The position numbers and the translations under genes are program-made. The notes under the pieces were generated by a model. The model saw only the letters and a list, made by a program, of their open reading frames with translations, had not been told where the DNA came from and made no database searches. 64,000 nucleotides of DNA from UBA5239 sp031548025 (GTDB lineage: Bacteria > Verrucomicrobiota > Lentisphaeria > Victivallales > Victivallaceae): assembly GCA_031548025.1 (NCBI GenBank), contig JAVBRM010000019.1:1-64000 (forward strand), given 5' to 3'. Positions 35,801 through 42,985 of the stretch are shown here, one piece after another (position 1 is the first letter of the stretch; each line of letters starts with the position of its first letter).

Positions 35801-38800
35801 ATCAAGGCTTTACTGATTGTCGCCGTCGCCGTTGTCTGCTGACCGCTGGAGGCCAGCTCATAGTTATGGATGGAATTTCCGGATAGTACTAAAGTACCGA
35901 GCGTTACCGTCTTGCCTATCCCGGCATTGCCGTCCTCGAAAGTTCCAGTAGTGCTGACAGAAAGATTATCATCGCCGATTTTTCCGCTGTAGATCACTGA
36001 ATCATAGTTCAGAGCCGCACTCGTATCGTCAGTGCCGTTATAAGCACGGTCTTCGGCGGTGATGCCGGTGATCGTAATCTGAGCTTTGTTGATCGTGGCG
36101 ATGGCTGTAGTTTGCTGGCCGCTGGGGGCCAACTCATAGTTATGAATGGAATTTCCGGATAATACCAAAGTACCGAGCGTCACCGTCTTGTCGATTCCGG
36201 CATTGCCGTCCGCAAAAGTTCCAGTGGTGCTGACCGAAAGATTATCGTCGCCAATCTTTCCTCCATAAACCACCGAACTATAGCTCAGGGTCACACTTGT
36301 ATCATCTGTGCCGTTATAGGCTCGATTCTCCGCGGCAATACCGCTGATCGTAATCTGGGCTTTGTTGATCGTGGCGGTGGTAGTCGTCTGCTGACCGCTG
36401 GAAGCAAGCTCATAGTTGTTGATGGAATTTCCGGACAATACCAAGGTACCGAGTGTTACGGTCTTGTCAATCCCGGCATTGCCATCGGCGAAAGCTCCGG
36501 TGGAACTGACTGCAAGATTGTCATCACCGATCTTCCCACCATAAACTACTGAATTATAATCCAAGGTTACGCTCGTGTCGGCGGTACCATTGTAAGCACG
36601 ATTTTCAGCAGCGATACCGCTGATCGTGATTTTCGCCTTGTTGATCGTGGCGATGGTGGTCGTCTGCTGGCCGCTGAGGGCAAGTTTGTAGTTATTGGCA
36701 GAAGTTCCGCCGAGCACCAGCGTGCCGAGCGTTACGGTTTTGTTTAATCCGGCATTGCCGTCGGCAAAAGTTCCGGTGGTGCTGACCGAAAGATTATCGT
36801 CTCCGATTTTTCCGCTGTAAACCACCGAACTGTAATTCAGAGTCGCGCTCGTGTCACCGGTGCCGTTATAGTCGCGGTCTTCGGCGGTAATGCCGCTGAT
36901 CGTGATTTCACGCCGGCTGACATAGACATTGCCGGTGGCTGAATTGATCGTGTACCCGGAGCTGTATCCGGTATTCACGGCGGCGACAAGTGATATGGCG
37001 TACGCAATTTCCGAAGCATTCAGTCTATCCTGTGGCTCAACGAAAGACAAGGTAATAACCGAAGCTCCGAGCACAGTCGTTCCGGTCGCGCCGGGATGCT
37101 TGCCCGCCAGAGAATCGCCGTAAGTAATGGTGGTATCGGAAACACCGCTTAATGTCAGGTAAATGGTCAACCCGCTTACCGTGTTGGTCGCCAGTACTGT
37201 ATTGCTGGTTATCGACTTGGAATTGAAGACAATATTGTCCAGCTTCACATTATTCAGAGTCGGATTATTGATCAGCGTAAGCGCCGCGCCCCCACCGTTG
37301 ACGGTCGGGTAAGACGAGGTACTTGCCCCGTTGGCGTTGAAGTTCGTAGCATTTACGCTGCCGGCCAGAGTTTTGATGCCGGCGCCGGAAATTTCCAATG
37401 TCGCGTAAGTTCCGGCGAAAACCGTCTGATTAACGGCAGCATTGTAAGTTACCCTGCCGGAAGACGCCATTATGGCGGAACCGGCGGTGGAACCGGAGAA
37501 AACATAATTTCCCGCTCCCGTAAGCATGCCGCCATTGAGTGCGATACTACCCATGGTCAAAGTTTTACCGCCGGCGATATCAAAGATCGCGCCTCCCGCC
37601 CCGATAACCGCAAAACCATCGACTACGTTGAGGTTCAAATTTACGGCAATCGCTCCCGTAAGCGCGATCGCTCCAACCCCGTTGGCCCAACTGATCGTCG
37701 CGCCTTCCTGAGCATAATAGACCATCGCTTCGCGAAGAGTAATTTTGCCGTCAAACGGGTTGGTGATATCGGTATTGATGGTCACAATTGTCGACGGAGC
37801 TTCCGGGGGAAGCGCATGAGCGCCGATATTGTAGGCAGTATTAATAACGGTCCGGCCGGCGCCGTTTTGCCCGGCGTCGATTATTTCCACGCTACCGGTA
37901 ACAGCGGTAAATCCGGCCCAGGTGCCGTTATGCTGAAAGGCCATATTACCCGCTTCATCGATCCCGGCCAGGGTTCCCTTATAGGCGGCAACACTATCGC
38001 CGGAAATCGCCAAAGTTCCTTTATTGGTCAGCGCGGAGGGATTGTCGAAAATATCGTCGCCGGAAACACCGGTGATATTGGTGGTTCCATAACCGCCGGA
38101 CACCGCGATATTGCTGACGCCGTATATCGAGTAGGCGGCCTGGAAGCTGATTGCTCCTTCATCTTCCAGGTAAATATCGGCTGGGGTAGTGGAACCGGTC
38201 AGAGTATTTTCCAAAACGATTGAATTAACCAGGCTGAGTTGGGATTGACCGGAAACGCCGGTATCGCATTTTGCATAAATACCGCCGCCATAGATTCCGG
38301 CGCTGTTGTAAGCGACCGTAGCATCAATCAGGTAGAGAAAACTGTTATTACCAAAACCTGAACTGAAAATAGCCCCGCCATAACCGAGTTCTGCCGTATT
38401 CTGGAAAAAAGTGCTGTTCTGGATATTAAATATGTTGTCACCGCCGAAAGTGTCCGCATAAATACCGCCGCCGTCGCTCTGAGCATTATTCCGGGTAAAA
38501 GTTGAATTGGAAATATTGATCGTATTTCCTCCGTTTTCGGCCAGCAGATAAATGCCGCCGCCACGAATGGCCAGACCATCGGAAATGAAGAGATTGTCAA
38601 GAGTAATGACATTGGAGGCACCTTGCAGGTAAATCACGCCGCCATCCGTTCCGACATCACTGTTACTGCCGGCCAGAGTCATATTTTCCAAAGTTACATC
38701 CCAGCTGTCATTAAAAATATCCACAGCCACCGCGGTAAAGACCCGGAACCCGCTTGCCGCCTGAATGGTGATATTATTGCCGGTATTTATGTTGTAGCCG

Positions 38801-39798
38801 TCGATGGTAACCGAATTTGAGGAAAGCAGCAAATCGCTGTCAAGAGTAATGATATCCGAATCAAGCTGAAAACCGATATTGGCGGCTCCACTGTCCAGCG
38901 CCCAGCGAAGTGTTCCCGCGCCGGAGTCCCCGGCATCGGTTACATAAACCGTATCCGCCAGATTATAACCGAATGAATCCACCGAAATTACCGTACTCTC
39001 GATCACGCCATGCTGATATTCCAGCTCCCAGTTGCCATTAAGCCCGGTGGTGTCGGTAGAGGCCGCCACATCCGCGCCGGAGGCTTCCGCAATCCGGTCC
39101 ACCAGCAATTGCCCATCTTCCGAAGCCGCAGTATCGCAACCGTAAAGAAGGATGTCGCCGTTTTCCGTCAGATGCTCGCCAATTTGCGTCCATTCATCCG
39201 CCACGAAATTTTCCGCAGTGATCTGCTCGCCATTGACGCTGATTTTACCGGTTTCGCCATGGGAAATCAGGTGGATCGCGTCGTATTTGACCTCGCTCAT
39301 GCCGTCAAGATAATCATTAAGCTCTTTCAGCCCATTGCCGTTTTCCAGGATCAGGATATCCTGATTGGGCTTAAGACTGGAAATAATCGCCTCTTTGTCC
39401 GGCACTGCGCCGCTGATTACGACCAATTCCTTGCCGGTCGAAATTACCGCGTCGGTATTCATGACCATCCCGTCGACCAGTTTGCCGGCGGAATCGGCGG
39501 CGCTTTCGTCAACCGGCAATTCGCCCTCCACAAGCTGATCGATCAATGCATCGATGTCGGAAATTTCCGAGGGATCGGCCTGGCTTTTACCGTTATTCTG
39601 CGCGACTGCCGCCGGATTTTCCGGAGGAACGTTTTTCAATGCGTCCCTTTCGGCCTGAGCTTGCCTTTCGCCCTCATTGACGTTGGCATTTGGATTATCC
39701 TGAGCGGCTTCGGCCGCCTCTACAATTTCAGCCGCAGCCGCGGCTTCAAACAGTACCCTATCCTCCAACCGGAATATTTCAAATTTATCTTGCCTCAT
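29800..39798 (-). CDS. Giant surface protein: LEPR-XLL-like motif, DUF4347, Pmp-like beta-helix, 22 YDG repeats
   Basis: A 3,332-residue protein without a Sec signal. The N-terminus has a short element, FEIFRLEDRVLFEAAAA, resembling the LEPR-XLL motif of planctomycete surface proteins. DUF4347 follows (about 105-280; IHLISHGETGKISVNG, ILLYGCDTAASEDG). A right-handed beta-helix comes next (about 285-620), with Pmp-like pairs of FxxN and GG[GA]I (STFTRNN..GGGIYA, STFFQNT..GGAIFSS). After a beta-rich linker come 22 tandem YDG-type repeats of about 90 residues, a divergent repeat, and a helical C-terminus of about 200 residues. ATG 39798 has GGAGG six bases upstream, so a longer TTG frame is rejected. 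Probable substrate of the adjoining secretion genes; likely adhesin or matrix protein. Confidence 0.92.
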   Translation of the reverse strand: MRQDKFEIFRLEDRVLFEAAAAAEIVEAAEAAQDNPNANVNEGERQAQAERDALKNVPPENPAAVAQNNGKSQADPSEISDIDALIDQLVEGELPVDESAADSAGKLVDGMVMNTDAVISTGKELVVISGAVPDKEAIISSLKPNQDILILENGNGLKELNDYLDGMSEVKYDAIHLISHGETGKISVNGEQITAENFVADEWTQIGEHLTENGDILLYGCDTAASEDGQLLVDRIAEASGADVAASTDTTGLNGNWELEYQHGVIESTVISVDSFGYNLADTVYVTDAGDSGAGTLRWALDSGAANIGFQLDSDIITLDSDLLLSSNSVTIDGYNINTGNNITIQAASGFRVFTAVAVDIFNDSWDVTLENMTLAGSNSDVGTDGGVIYLQGASNVITLDNLFISDGLAIRGGGIYLLAENGGNTINISNSTFTRNNAQSDGGGIYADTFGGDNIFNIQNSTFFQNTAELGYGGAIFSSGFGNNSFLYLIDATVAYNSAGIYGGGIYAKCDTGVSGQSQLSLVNSIVLENTLTGSTTPADIYLEDEGAISFQAAYSIYGVSNIAVSGGYGTTNITGVSGDDIFDNPSALTNKGTLAISGDSVAAYKGTLAGIDEAGNMAFQHNGTWAGFTAVTGSVEIIDAGQNGAGRTVINTAYNIGAHALPPEAPSTIVTINTDITNPFDGKITLREAMVYYAQEGATISWANGVGAIALTGAIAVNLNLNVVDGFAVIGAGGAIFDIAGGKTLTMGSIALNGGMLTGAGNYVFSGSTAGSAIMASSGRVTYNAAVNQTVFAGTYATLEISGAGIKTLAGSVNATNFNANGASTSSYPTVNGGGAALTLINNPTLNNVKLDNIVFNSKSITSNTVLATNTVSGLTIYLTLSGVSDTTITYGDSLAGKHPGATGTTVLGASVITLSFVEPQDRLNASEIAYAISLVAAVNTGYSSGYTINSATGNVYVSRREITISGITAEDRDYNGTGDTSATLNYSSVVYSGKIGDDNLSVSTTGTFADGNAGLNKTVTLGTLVLGGTSANNYKLALSGQQTTTIATINKAKITISGIAAENRAYNGTADTSVTLDYNSVVYGGKIGDDNLAVSSTGAFADGNAGIDKTVTLGTLVLSGNSINNYELASSGQQTTTTATINKAQITISGIAAENRAYNGTDDTSVTLSYSSVVYGGKIGDDNLSVSTTGTFADGNAGIDKTVTLGTLVLSGNSIHNYELAPSGQQTTAIATINKAQITITGITAEDRAYNGTDDTSAALNYDSVIYSGKIGDDNLSVSTTGTFEDGNAGIGKTVTLGTLVLSGNSIHNYELASSGQQTTATATISKALITISGITAEDRAYNGTADTSVILDYSSVVYGGKIGDDNLSVSTTGALADGNAGVNKTVTLGTLILSGNSIHNYELAPTGQQATTTATINKALITIGGIAAENRTYNGTDDTSVTLDYNSVVYGGKIGDDNLFISTTGTFADGNAGVDKTVALGTLVLSGNSINNYELASSGQQTATIATINKAQITISGIAAENRAYNGTADTSVTLNYDSVIYGGKIGDDSLSVSTTGTFADGNAGVDKMVTFGTLVLSGNAINNYELAPTGQQTTAIATIHKAQITIGGITAEDRAYNGTTNADLNYDHVSYGGMISGDSLSIAGNGAFGDKNAGIDKAVTISGLVLGGNSIDNYELAAIQQETATATISQALITISGITAEDRVYNGTTNADLNYDHVNYGGMISGDTLSVSGSGAFADKNAGIDKAVTISDLTLGGSSSGNYELAETQQTTAAATISKALITISGIIAEDRTYNGTTNADLNYDHVNYSGIFAEDSLTISGTGAFADSNAGANKQVTITDLVLGGDSIGNYELAASGQQTVTFAIISKAQITISGITADDRVYNGTTNADLNYDNVNYGGMISGDSLSVSGNGGFGDKNAGIDKTVSISGLVLGGSSIDNYEIAINGQQTTATATISQAQVTISGITAENRAYNGTTNADLNYDNVNYGGMIFGDSLTISGTGAFTDKNAGVDKAVLISGLTLGGADAGNYAISNSSQDSTIATISKALISISGITAENRVYNGVNDKSAILNYDAVNYGGIIDGDSLSTSGTGAFADGNAGVNKQVMITDLVLGGSSIGNYELAATQQTVAFATVSKAQITISGIIADERVYNGTTNADLNYDNVNYGGMISGDTLSIIGNGTFADKNAEIDKTVSISDLTLGGGSSGNYELAETQQTTASATISKASVTISGITADDRVYNGTTNVDLNYGNINYGGMISGDTLSVTGNGAFADKNAGVDKTASISDLTLGGVDAGNYVISGNSQDSTTATISKALITISGIIAEDRVYNGVNDRSASLDYSIVNYGGIFAGDSLTVNGTGTFADGNAGVDKQVTISDLVLGGDSIGNYELAANQQTAATATINKALITISGIIAEDRAYNGTTNAAVNYDNVNYGGMISGDSLSVTGNGAFVDKNAGIDKTVSISDLILGGSSIGNYELAANGQQTATTATISKALITISGITAENRVYNGTINADLNYVNANYDGIISGDSLTINGSGAFANGNAGVNKQVTITDLVLGGDSIGNYELAGSGQQTVAFATISKALITISGITADDRVYNGTTDADLSYSNVNYGGMISGDSLTISGTGAFDDKNAGIDKTVSISGLVLGGSSSGNYELAEIQQTAASATISKASVMISGIAAENRAYDGTTNADLNYGNIVYDGIIAGDTLSVTGNGAFADKNAGIGKVVSISDLTLGGTDAGNYVISGGSQDSATATISKALITISGIAAENRAYNGTTNAGLNYDHVNYGGIISGDSLTTSGSGAFADGNAGADKTVTISNLILAGDSSGNYELAAGGQQTTTTATIGKAQITISGIAAENRQYDGSLDAALNYGNVTYDGIIAGDNLTVTATGVFGDKNAGVDKTVTIGGLMLGGSSIGNYELVDSGQQDSTTATISPRELTHSVNVPSNKTYDGSTTAYYSGDLTNVVEGDNVTLDALFLYNAANVATADTITTVRWDISGNDAGNYVLGDKPFDTMSGSISAKAVDATWISLQPYYVYNGQDQGGNITAFYTDVNGNRIALEVIFSGTGTVFMEPGLYQADVESVDANYVISDATATKAFIMLTVAPGIVNNDTYSEGLNWNYASIIPSMQGAWLARGGYTSPVFVNPPVMDFNELVSLDSTSYGIITGTLASLSRIQAESDQMISSLSSLETNYEDLFSSARGEMQSLSNSLNDIANTAINAGANLLDSFSSMLENMMNLVRGFETVSVNEAEPSADNEFFFHYQPVKMPEMLFAAAGNDDTLFAELNPVFGEPLPKKADAFKSSLELLIEELVGV
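30952..36914 (-). repeat. Array of 22 tandem YDG-type coding repeats, about 271 bp each
   Basis: Each unit encodes a version of KALITISGITAEDRVYNGTT, then a GD.L motif, a DKNAG or DGNAG motif, and a closing GNYEL and ATIS. The first seven units (from the N-terminus) share a KIGDDNLSVSTTGTF type; units 8-22 share a MISGDSLSV type and are one to three residues shorter. Units stay in frame and have similar DNA, so unequal recombination could change copy number. Confidence 0.9.
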
Positions 39799-39862
39799 TC
39801 TCTGCCTCCATCTATTTTGCAATCATCGTCAAGCAGCATATATCTCTTTTGCATATCGTTTC

Positions 39863-41587
39863 TCAATTCTGAAAATTGCCCATAATACGCTCAGCAGAAG
39901 CAATTTGATAAGTGCGCAAGCTGCTATCCTGTCGGTTTGCTTCTTCTTCCTTCTTCACTTCAACGGCAGGAGCCGGAACAGCTTCTTCCTTCTTCACCTC
40001 TTCGGGAAATGCCGTTTCCCGCTTTACTTCCTCGGACGCGGCTGCTTCTTTTTTGTCTTCGGTGGTATCGGCTTTGGCCTGGGCCGCTTCATACTCGGCC
40101 TTGTCTTTCTTCAGCTCTTCAACAGCGCGGACGCGTTCGTCATCCAATTGTTTCTTGAGGGCTTCGACGGTATTGTTGTGCAGGTTTTCGATTCCCAGGG
40201 TATTCAGAACGCGGAAATAGGCGACATAGAAATTACCGAGCGAAAGATATTTTTCGATTTCAGTCTCAGTGGTGGACAAGCGCATATGAGCAAGTTCCAA
40301 CTGCGAGAGTTCGCCGGAAATTTTGCCGCTGCCTTCGGCCTTGGCCAGATTTTTCCGGTAGGCGGCATTGACCTTCGAGTCGATTTCGAAACGTTCCTTG
40401 ACCGCCAGCAAGTTCGCGTGAGCGATCCGCACCTGGGCCATCACCGCCACCGCCTGAGCGTAAGTACGCGCTTCTTCGGCATCCACCTGAGAGCTGTAAG
40501 CCTGATAACGGGCGATGTGCTGCGGCAGTTTCAACAGGTTATATGCGGCGCGGACACCCAATTCCCACCAGGTCGAATGATACAGGAAACTGTTGTTGCT
40601 GTTGGTGAAGTCCACAAACATCCGGACGTTCGGGAACATCATGACGATGGTTTTACGGCATTCCAGGATGCTGATATGCTTCTGCAGGTCGATTTCATAA
40701 AGCTCGGGGCGCTTCATCAACGCGATCTGTTCCATCAGCTCCATTTCCGGGAAAGAGAAATCCGGCACATTATCCAGGATGGAATCATCAACCTTGATTT
40801 CGGTATTCGGATAGAGTCCGAGCAACGAACGCAGTTCCACGCAAGAGTTGTCGTAACTGCGGATATAATTGGTCAGCCGTTTTTCCATGTCGATGAACCT
40901 TTTCACTTCATCAAACGCCCGGAAGGGGGTAATCTGGCCGGCCTCGCCCATTTTTTCGATCAGCTGATAACGGTTCTTGCAATCTTCCAGCAACTTGGTC
41001 GTCGCGGTAATGGCGCGCTGGGCTGCCGCCACCTGGAAATAAACCCGCACCGTATCGAGCACCAGATTCTGTTCTGCCCGGCGAGTCCGCTGCTGGCGCA
41101 GTATCATCCGGTCATGCGACTGGCAAGTATTGAAGAACGCCAACCCGAAGTCCAGCACGCTCAATGCCAAGTCCACGTTCAGATAGTTGACATTGCGGTC
41201 CTGGCTCTGTGAATATGAAAAGGTACCGGGACCATCGCCGTCAATCTGCTGACTGCTCGACGCCGGCGTGTTGGTACGCCCGGTGAAGTTGTTTGACACG
41301 TTCAGCTCCGGCAACATTCCCAGCATTTCACTGGTCTGCATTTCTTTAGCCACCTGCTCCTCGAGGCCGAATACCTTCAAATCCAGGTTATTCCGCACCG
41401 CCATCGCCACGCACTCATTCAGCGACAGGACCTGTCCCGGGTCGATATTGCTGTATTGCGCTCTTTCGAAATGCTTCACCGCATAGGCGATTCGTTCCTG
41501 CTGATACTCGTCAAAGGATTTGCAGCCGGTCAGAAATACCAACCCGATAACTCCAGCCTTCAGCGCCGGCGACTTCATGATTTTCAT
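39863..41587 (-). CDS. TolC-like outer-membrane channel, lipoprotein, with Lys/Glu-rich tail
   Basis: Outer-membrane channel of the type I secretion system, 574 residues. The lipoprotein signal ends LVFLTGC (Cys22). Two outer-membrane efflux protein repeats follow, including VLSLNECVAMAVRNNLDLKV and a coiled-coil helix with VRIAHANLLAVKERFEIDSK. After about residue 470 the usual end is replaced by a long low-complexity tail of Lys, Glu, Ala and Val (EEVKKEEAVPAPAVEVKKEE) of about 70 residues. The gene follows the HlyD gene by 66 bases and precedes the 3,332-residue giant by 64 bases to its chosen start. GGAG lies nine bases before the ATG. Confidence 0.9.
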   Translation of the reverse strand: MKIMKSPALKAGVIGLVFLTGCKSFDEYQQERIAYAVKHFERAQYSNIDPGQVLSLNECVAMAVRNNLDLKVFGLEEQVAKEMQTSEMLGMLPELNVSNNFTGRTNTPASSSQQIDGDGPGTFSYSQSQDRNVNYLNVDLALSVLDFGLAFFNTCQSHDRMILRQQRTRRAEQNLVLDTVRVYFQVAAAQRAITATTKLLEDCKNRYQLIEKMGEAGQITPFRAFDEVKRFIDMEKRLTNYIRSYDNSCVELRSLLGLYPNTEIKVDDSILDNVPDFSFPEMELMEQIALMKRPELYEIDLQKHISILECRKTIVMMFPNVRMFVDFTNSNNSFLYHSTWWELGVRAAYNLLKLPQHIARYQAYSSQVDAEEARTYAQAVAVMAQVRIAHANLLAVKERFEIDSKVNAAYRKNLAKAEGSGKISGELSQLELAHMRLSTTETEIEKYLSLGNFYVAYFRVLNTLGIENLHNNTVEALKKQLDDERVRAVEELKKDKAEYEAAQAKADTTEDKKEAAASEEVKRETAFPEEVKKEEAVPAPAVEVKKEEEANRQDSSLRTYQIASAERIMGNFQN

Positions 41588-41653
41588 CTTCTCTTTCTCC
41601 TGTTAAAACTATTTTTATGATTTATGAATAAATTACTTTATGTTTTTTCTAAC

Positions 41654-42985
41654 TCACGGTTCCCGGATTGCTTCGTCCAAAGACTTGATCAACGGATGGA
41701 TCACATATTCCAACACGCTCCGGGTGCCGACCTTGATTTCCGCCTGGACTTCCATCCCGGGAATCAACCGGAAATTCGAATGAATGTTGCGCAGGTTCCC
41801 GCTGAGCGTAATCCGGGCCCGGTAATAAGTCGCACTGTCGAGCTCATGCCCCTGCTGACGCTGGAAAGTATCCTCGGATATATTCCGCACCATACCGTCC
41901 AGGGTGCCATGTTTCTGAAACGGAAACGCGTTCAACTTCACTCTCACCTGGTCCCCCACCTTGACCTTGCCGATATCCCGCGCCGGAATTTCGGCTTCCA
42001 GTTCGATTTCGCAATTGATCGGCACCAACGTAATCAACGCTTCCGCCTCGCGGACCGCCGATCCCACCGGGAACGAAGCTATTTCGTGGACGATCGCATC
42101 GCACGGGGCCTTCAGATACACATAATTGTTCAACTGGAGAACTTTTTCCAGCGACTTGGTGGTGGTGGTCAGATTGCGCTCGGCCTGAACCATCTGCTCG
42201 GATATATCCTTTTTCCATTCCATGATAAAAGTCTGCTTGGAAGCCACGGTCGAATCGCGTTCGTGTTCCGATTCGCGGATGGAATTATCCAGCTTGGCAA
42301 TATCCGCATCCAACTGCATCCGCTGCATCCGGATCTCCAGCAATTCCTTTTTCGAGGCAGCATTTTTCTTGTGGAGCTCTTCATACATGGTTGAAATTTC
42401 ATCCAGCGCTTCGAAACGCTTTTTCTGCTTGTCCACGGTTTCCCGGGTACTGAGGATATTGGCCTCGATCCGCTTAACCGCGCCATCGTAATAACGCAAC
42501 TTTTCCAGATAAAAACTCCGACGTTGCGAAAAAATCGCGCTCTGCCATTTTTCATCCTGGGCAGCCTCTTTGCCGGGCTCATAGGTTTTATCCTGAAACT
42601 CCGCCGACCAGCGGTTGTACTGAGCCTGATAGCTCGATTGTTCGCTGCGAAGACGGTCTTCCTCGGCCTTGTTGATCGTCGGGTCGAAAGTAATCAGCAG
42701 CTGATCTTTCTTCACCAGTTCGCCCACCCGGATCTCGATCGATTTGATCACGGTACGGTCCAGCGGCTTCATCACGATATTCTGCTCCACCGAAACCAAC
42801 TTTCCGGTTCCCTCCACAATTACGTCAACCCGGCAGAAGTAAGACGCCACCAGTGCCGTCACAAAAAAGAAAATTCCCAACCATATTCCCAGCTTAGCCA
42901 TCAGCGGCAACGGCCGCATGGCGATTTCCACCGCGTCCGGCTGGAAATCCACCGCCAGCGAATTGAGTTTCTTATCTTTGCTCAT
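41654..42985 (-). CDS. HlyD-family type I secretion membrane-fusion protein
   Basis: Inner-membrane adaptor that joins the ABC transporter to the TolC-like channel. The 443 residues have a short cytoplasmic tail, one membrane helix (about 31-51, LGIWLGIFFFVTALVASYF), a lipoyl half (GTGKLVSVEQNIVMKPLDRT), a long coiled coil (about 110-290), the second lipoyl half (VYLKAPCDAIVHEIASFPVG) and a beta-barrel (EIPARDIGKVKVGDQVRVKL) with the HlyD C-terminal signature MEVQAEIKVGTRSVLEYVI. It overlaps the ABC transporter gene by 4 bases. All features of an active type I adaptor are present. Confidence 0.94.
   Translation of the reverse strand: MSKDKKLNSLAVDFQPDAVEIAMRPLPLMAKLGIWLGIFFFVTALVASYFCRVDVIVEGTGKLVSVEQNIVMKPLDRTVIKSIEIRVGELVKKDQLLITFDPTINKAEEDRLRSEQSSYQAQYNRWSAEFQDKTYEPGKEAAQDEKWQSAIFSQRRSFYLEKLRYYDGAVKRIEANILSTRETVDKQKKRFEALDEISTMYEELHKKNAASKKELLEIRMQRMQLDADIAKLDNSIRESEHERDSTVASKQTFIMEWKKDISEQMVQAERNLTTTTKSLEKVLQLNNYVYLKAPCDAIVHEIASFPVGSAVREAEALITLVPINCEIELEAEIPARDIGKVKVGDQVRVKLNAFPFQKHGTLDGMVRNISEDTFQRQQGHELDSATYYRARITLSGNLRNIHSNFRLIPGMEVQAEIKVGTRSVLEYVIHPLIKSLDEAIREP

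Noticed and set aside
30952..36914. Possible CRISPR or satellite array from the regular spacing
   Set aside because: The period of about 271 bp is coding and in frame throughout. There are no short conserved repeats with unique spacers and no cas genes.
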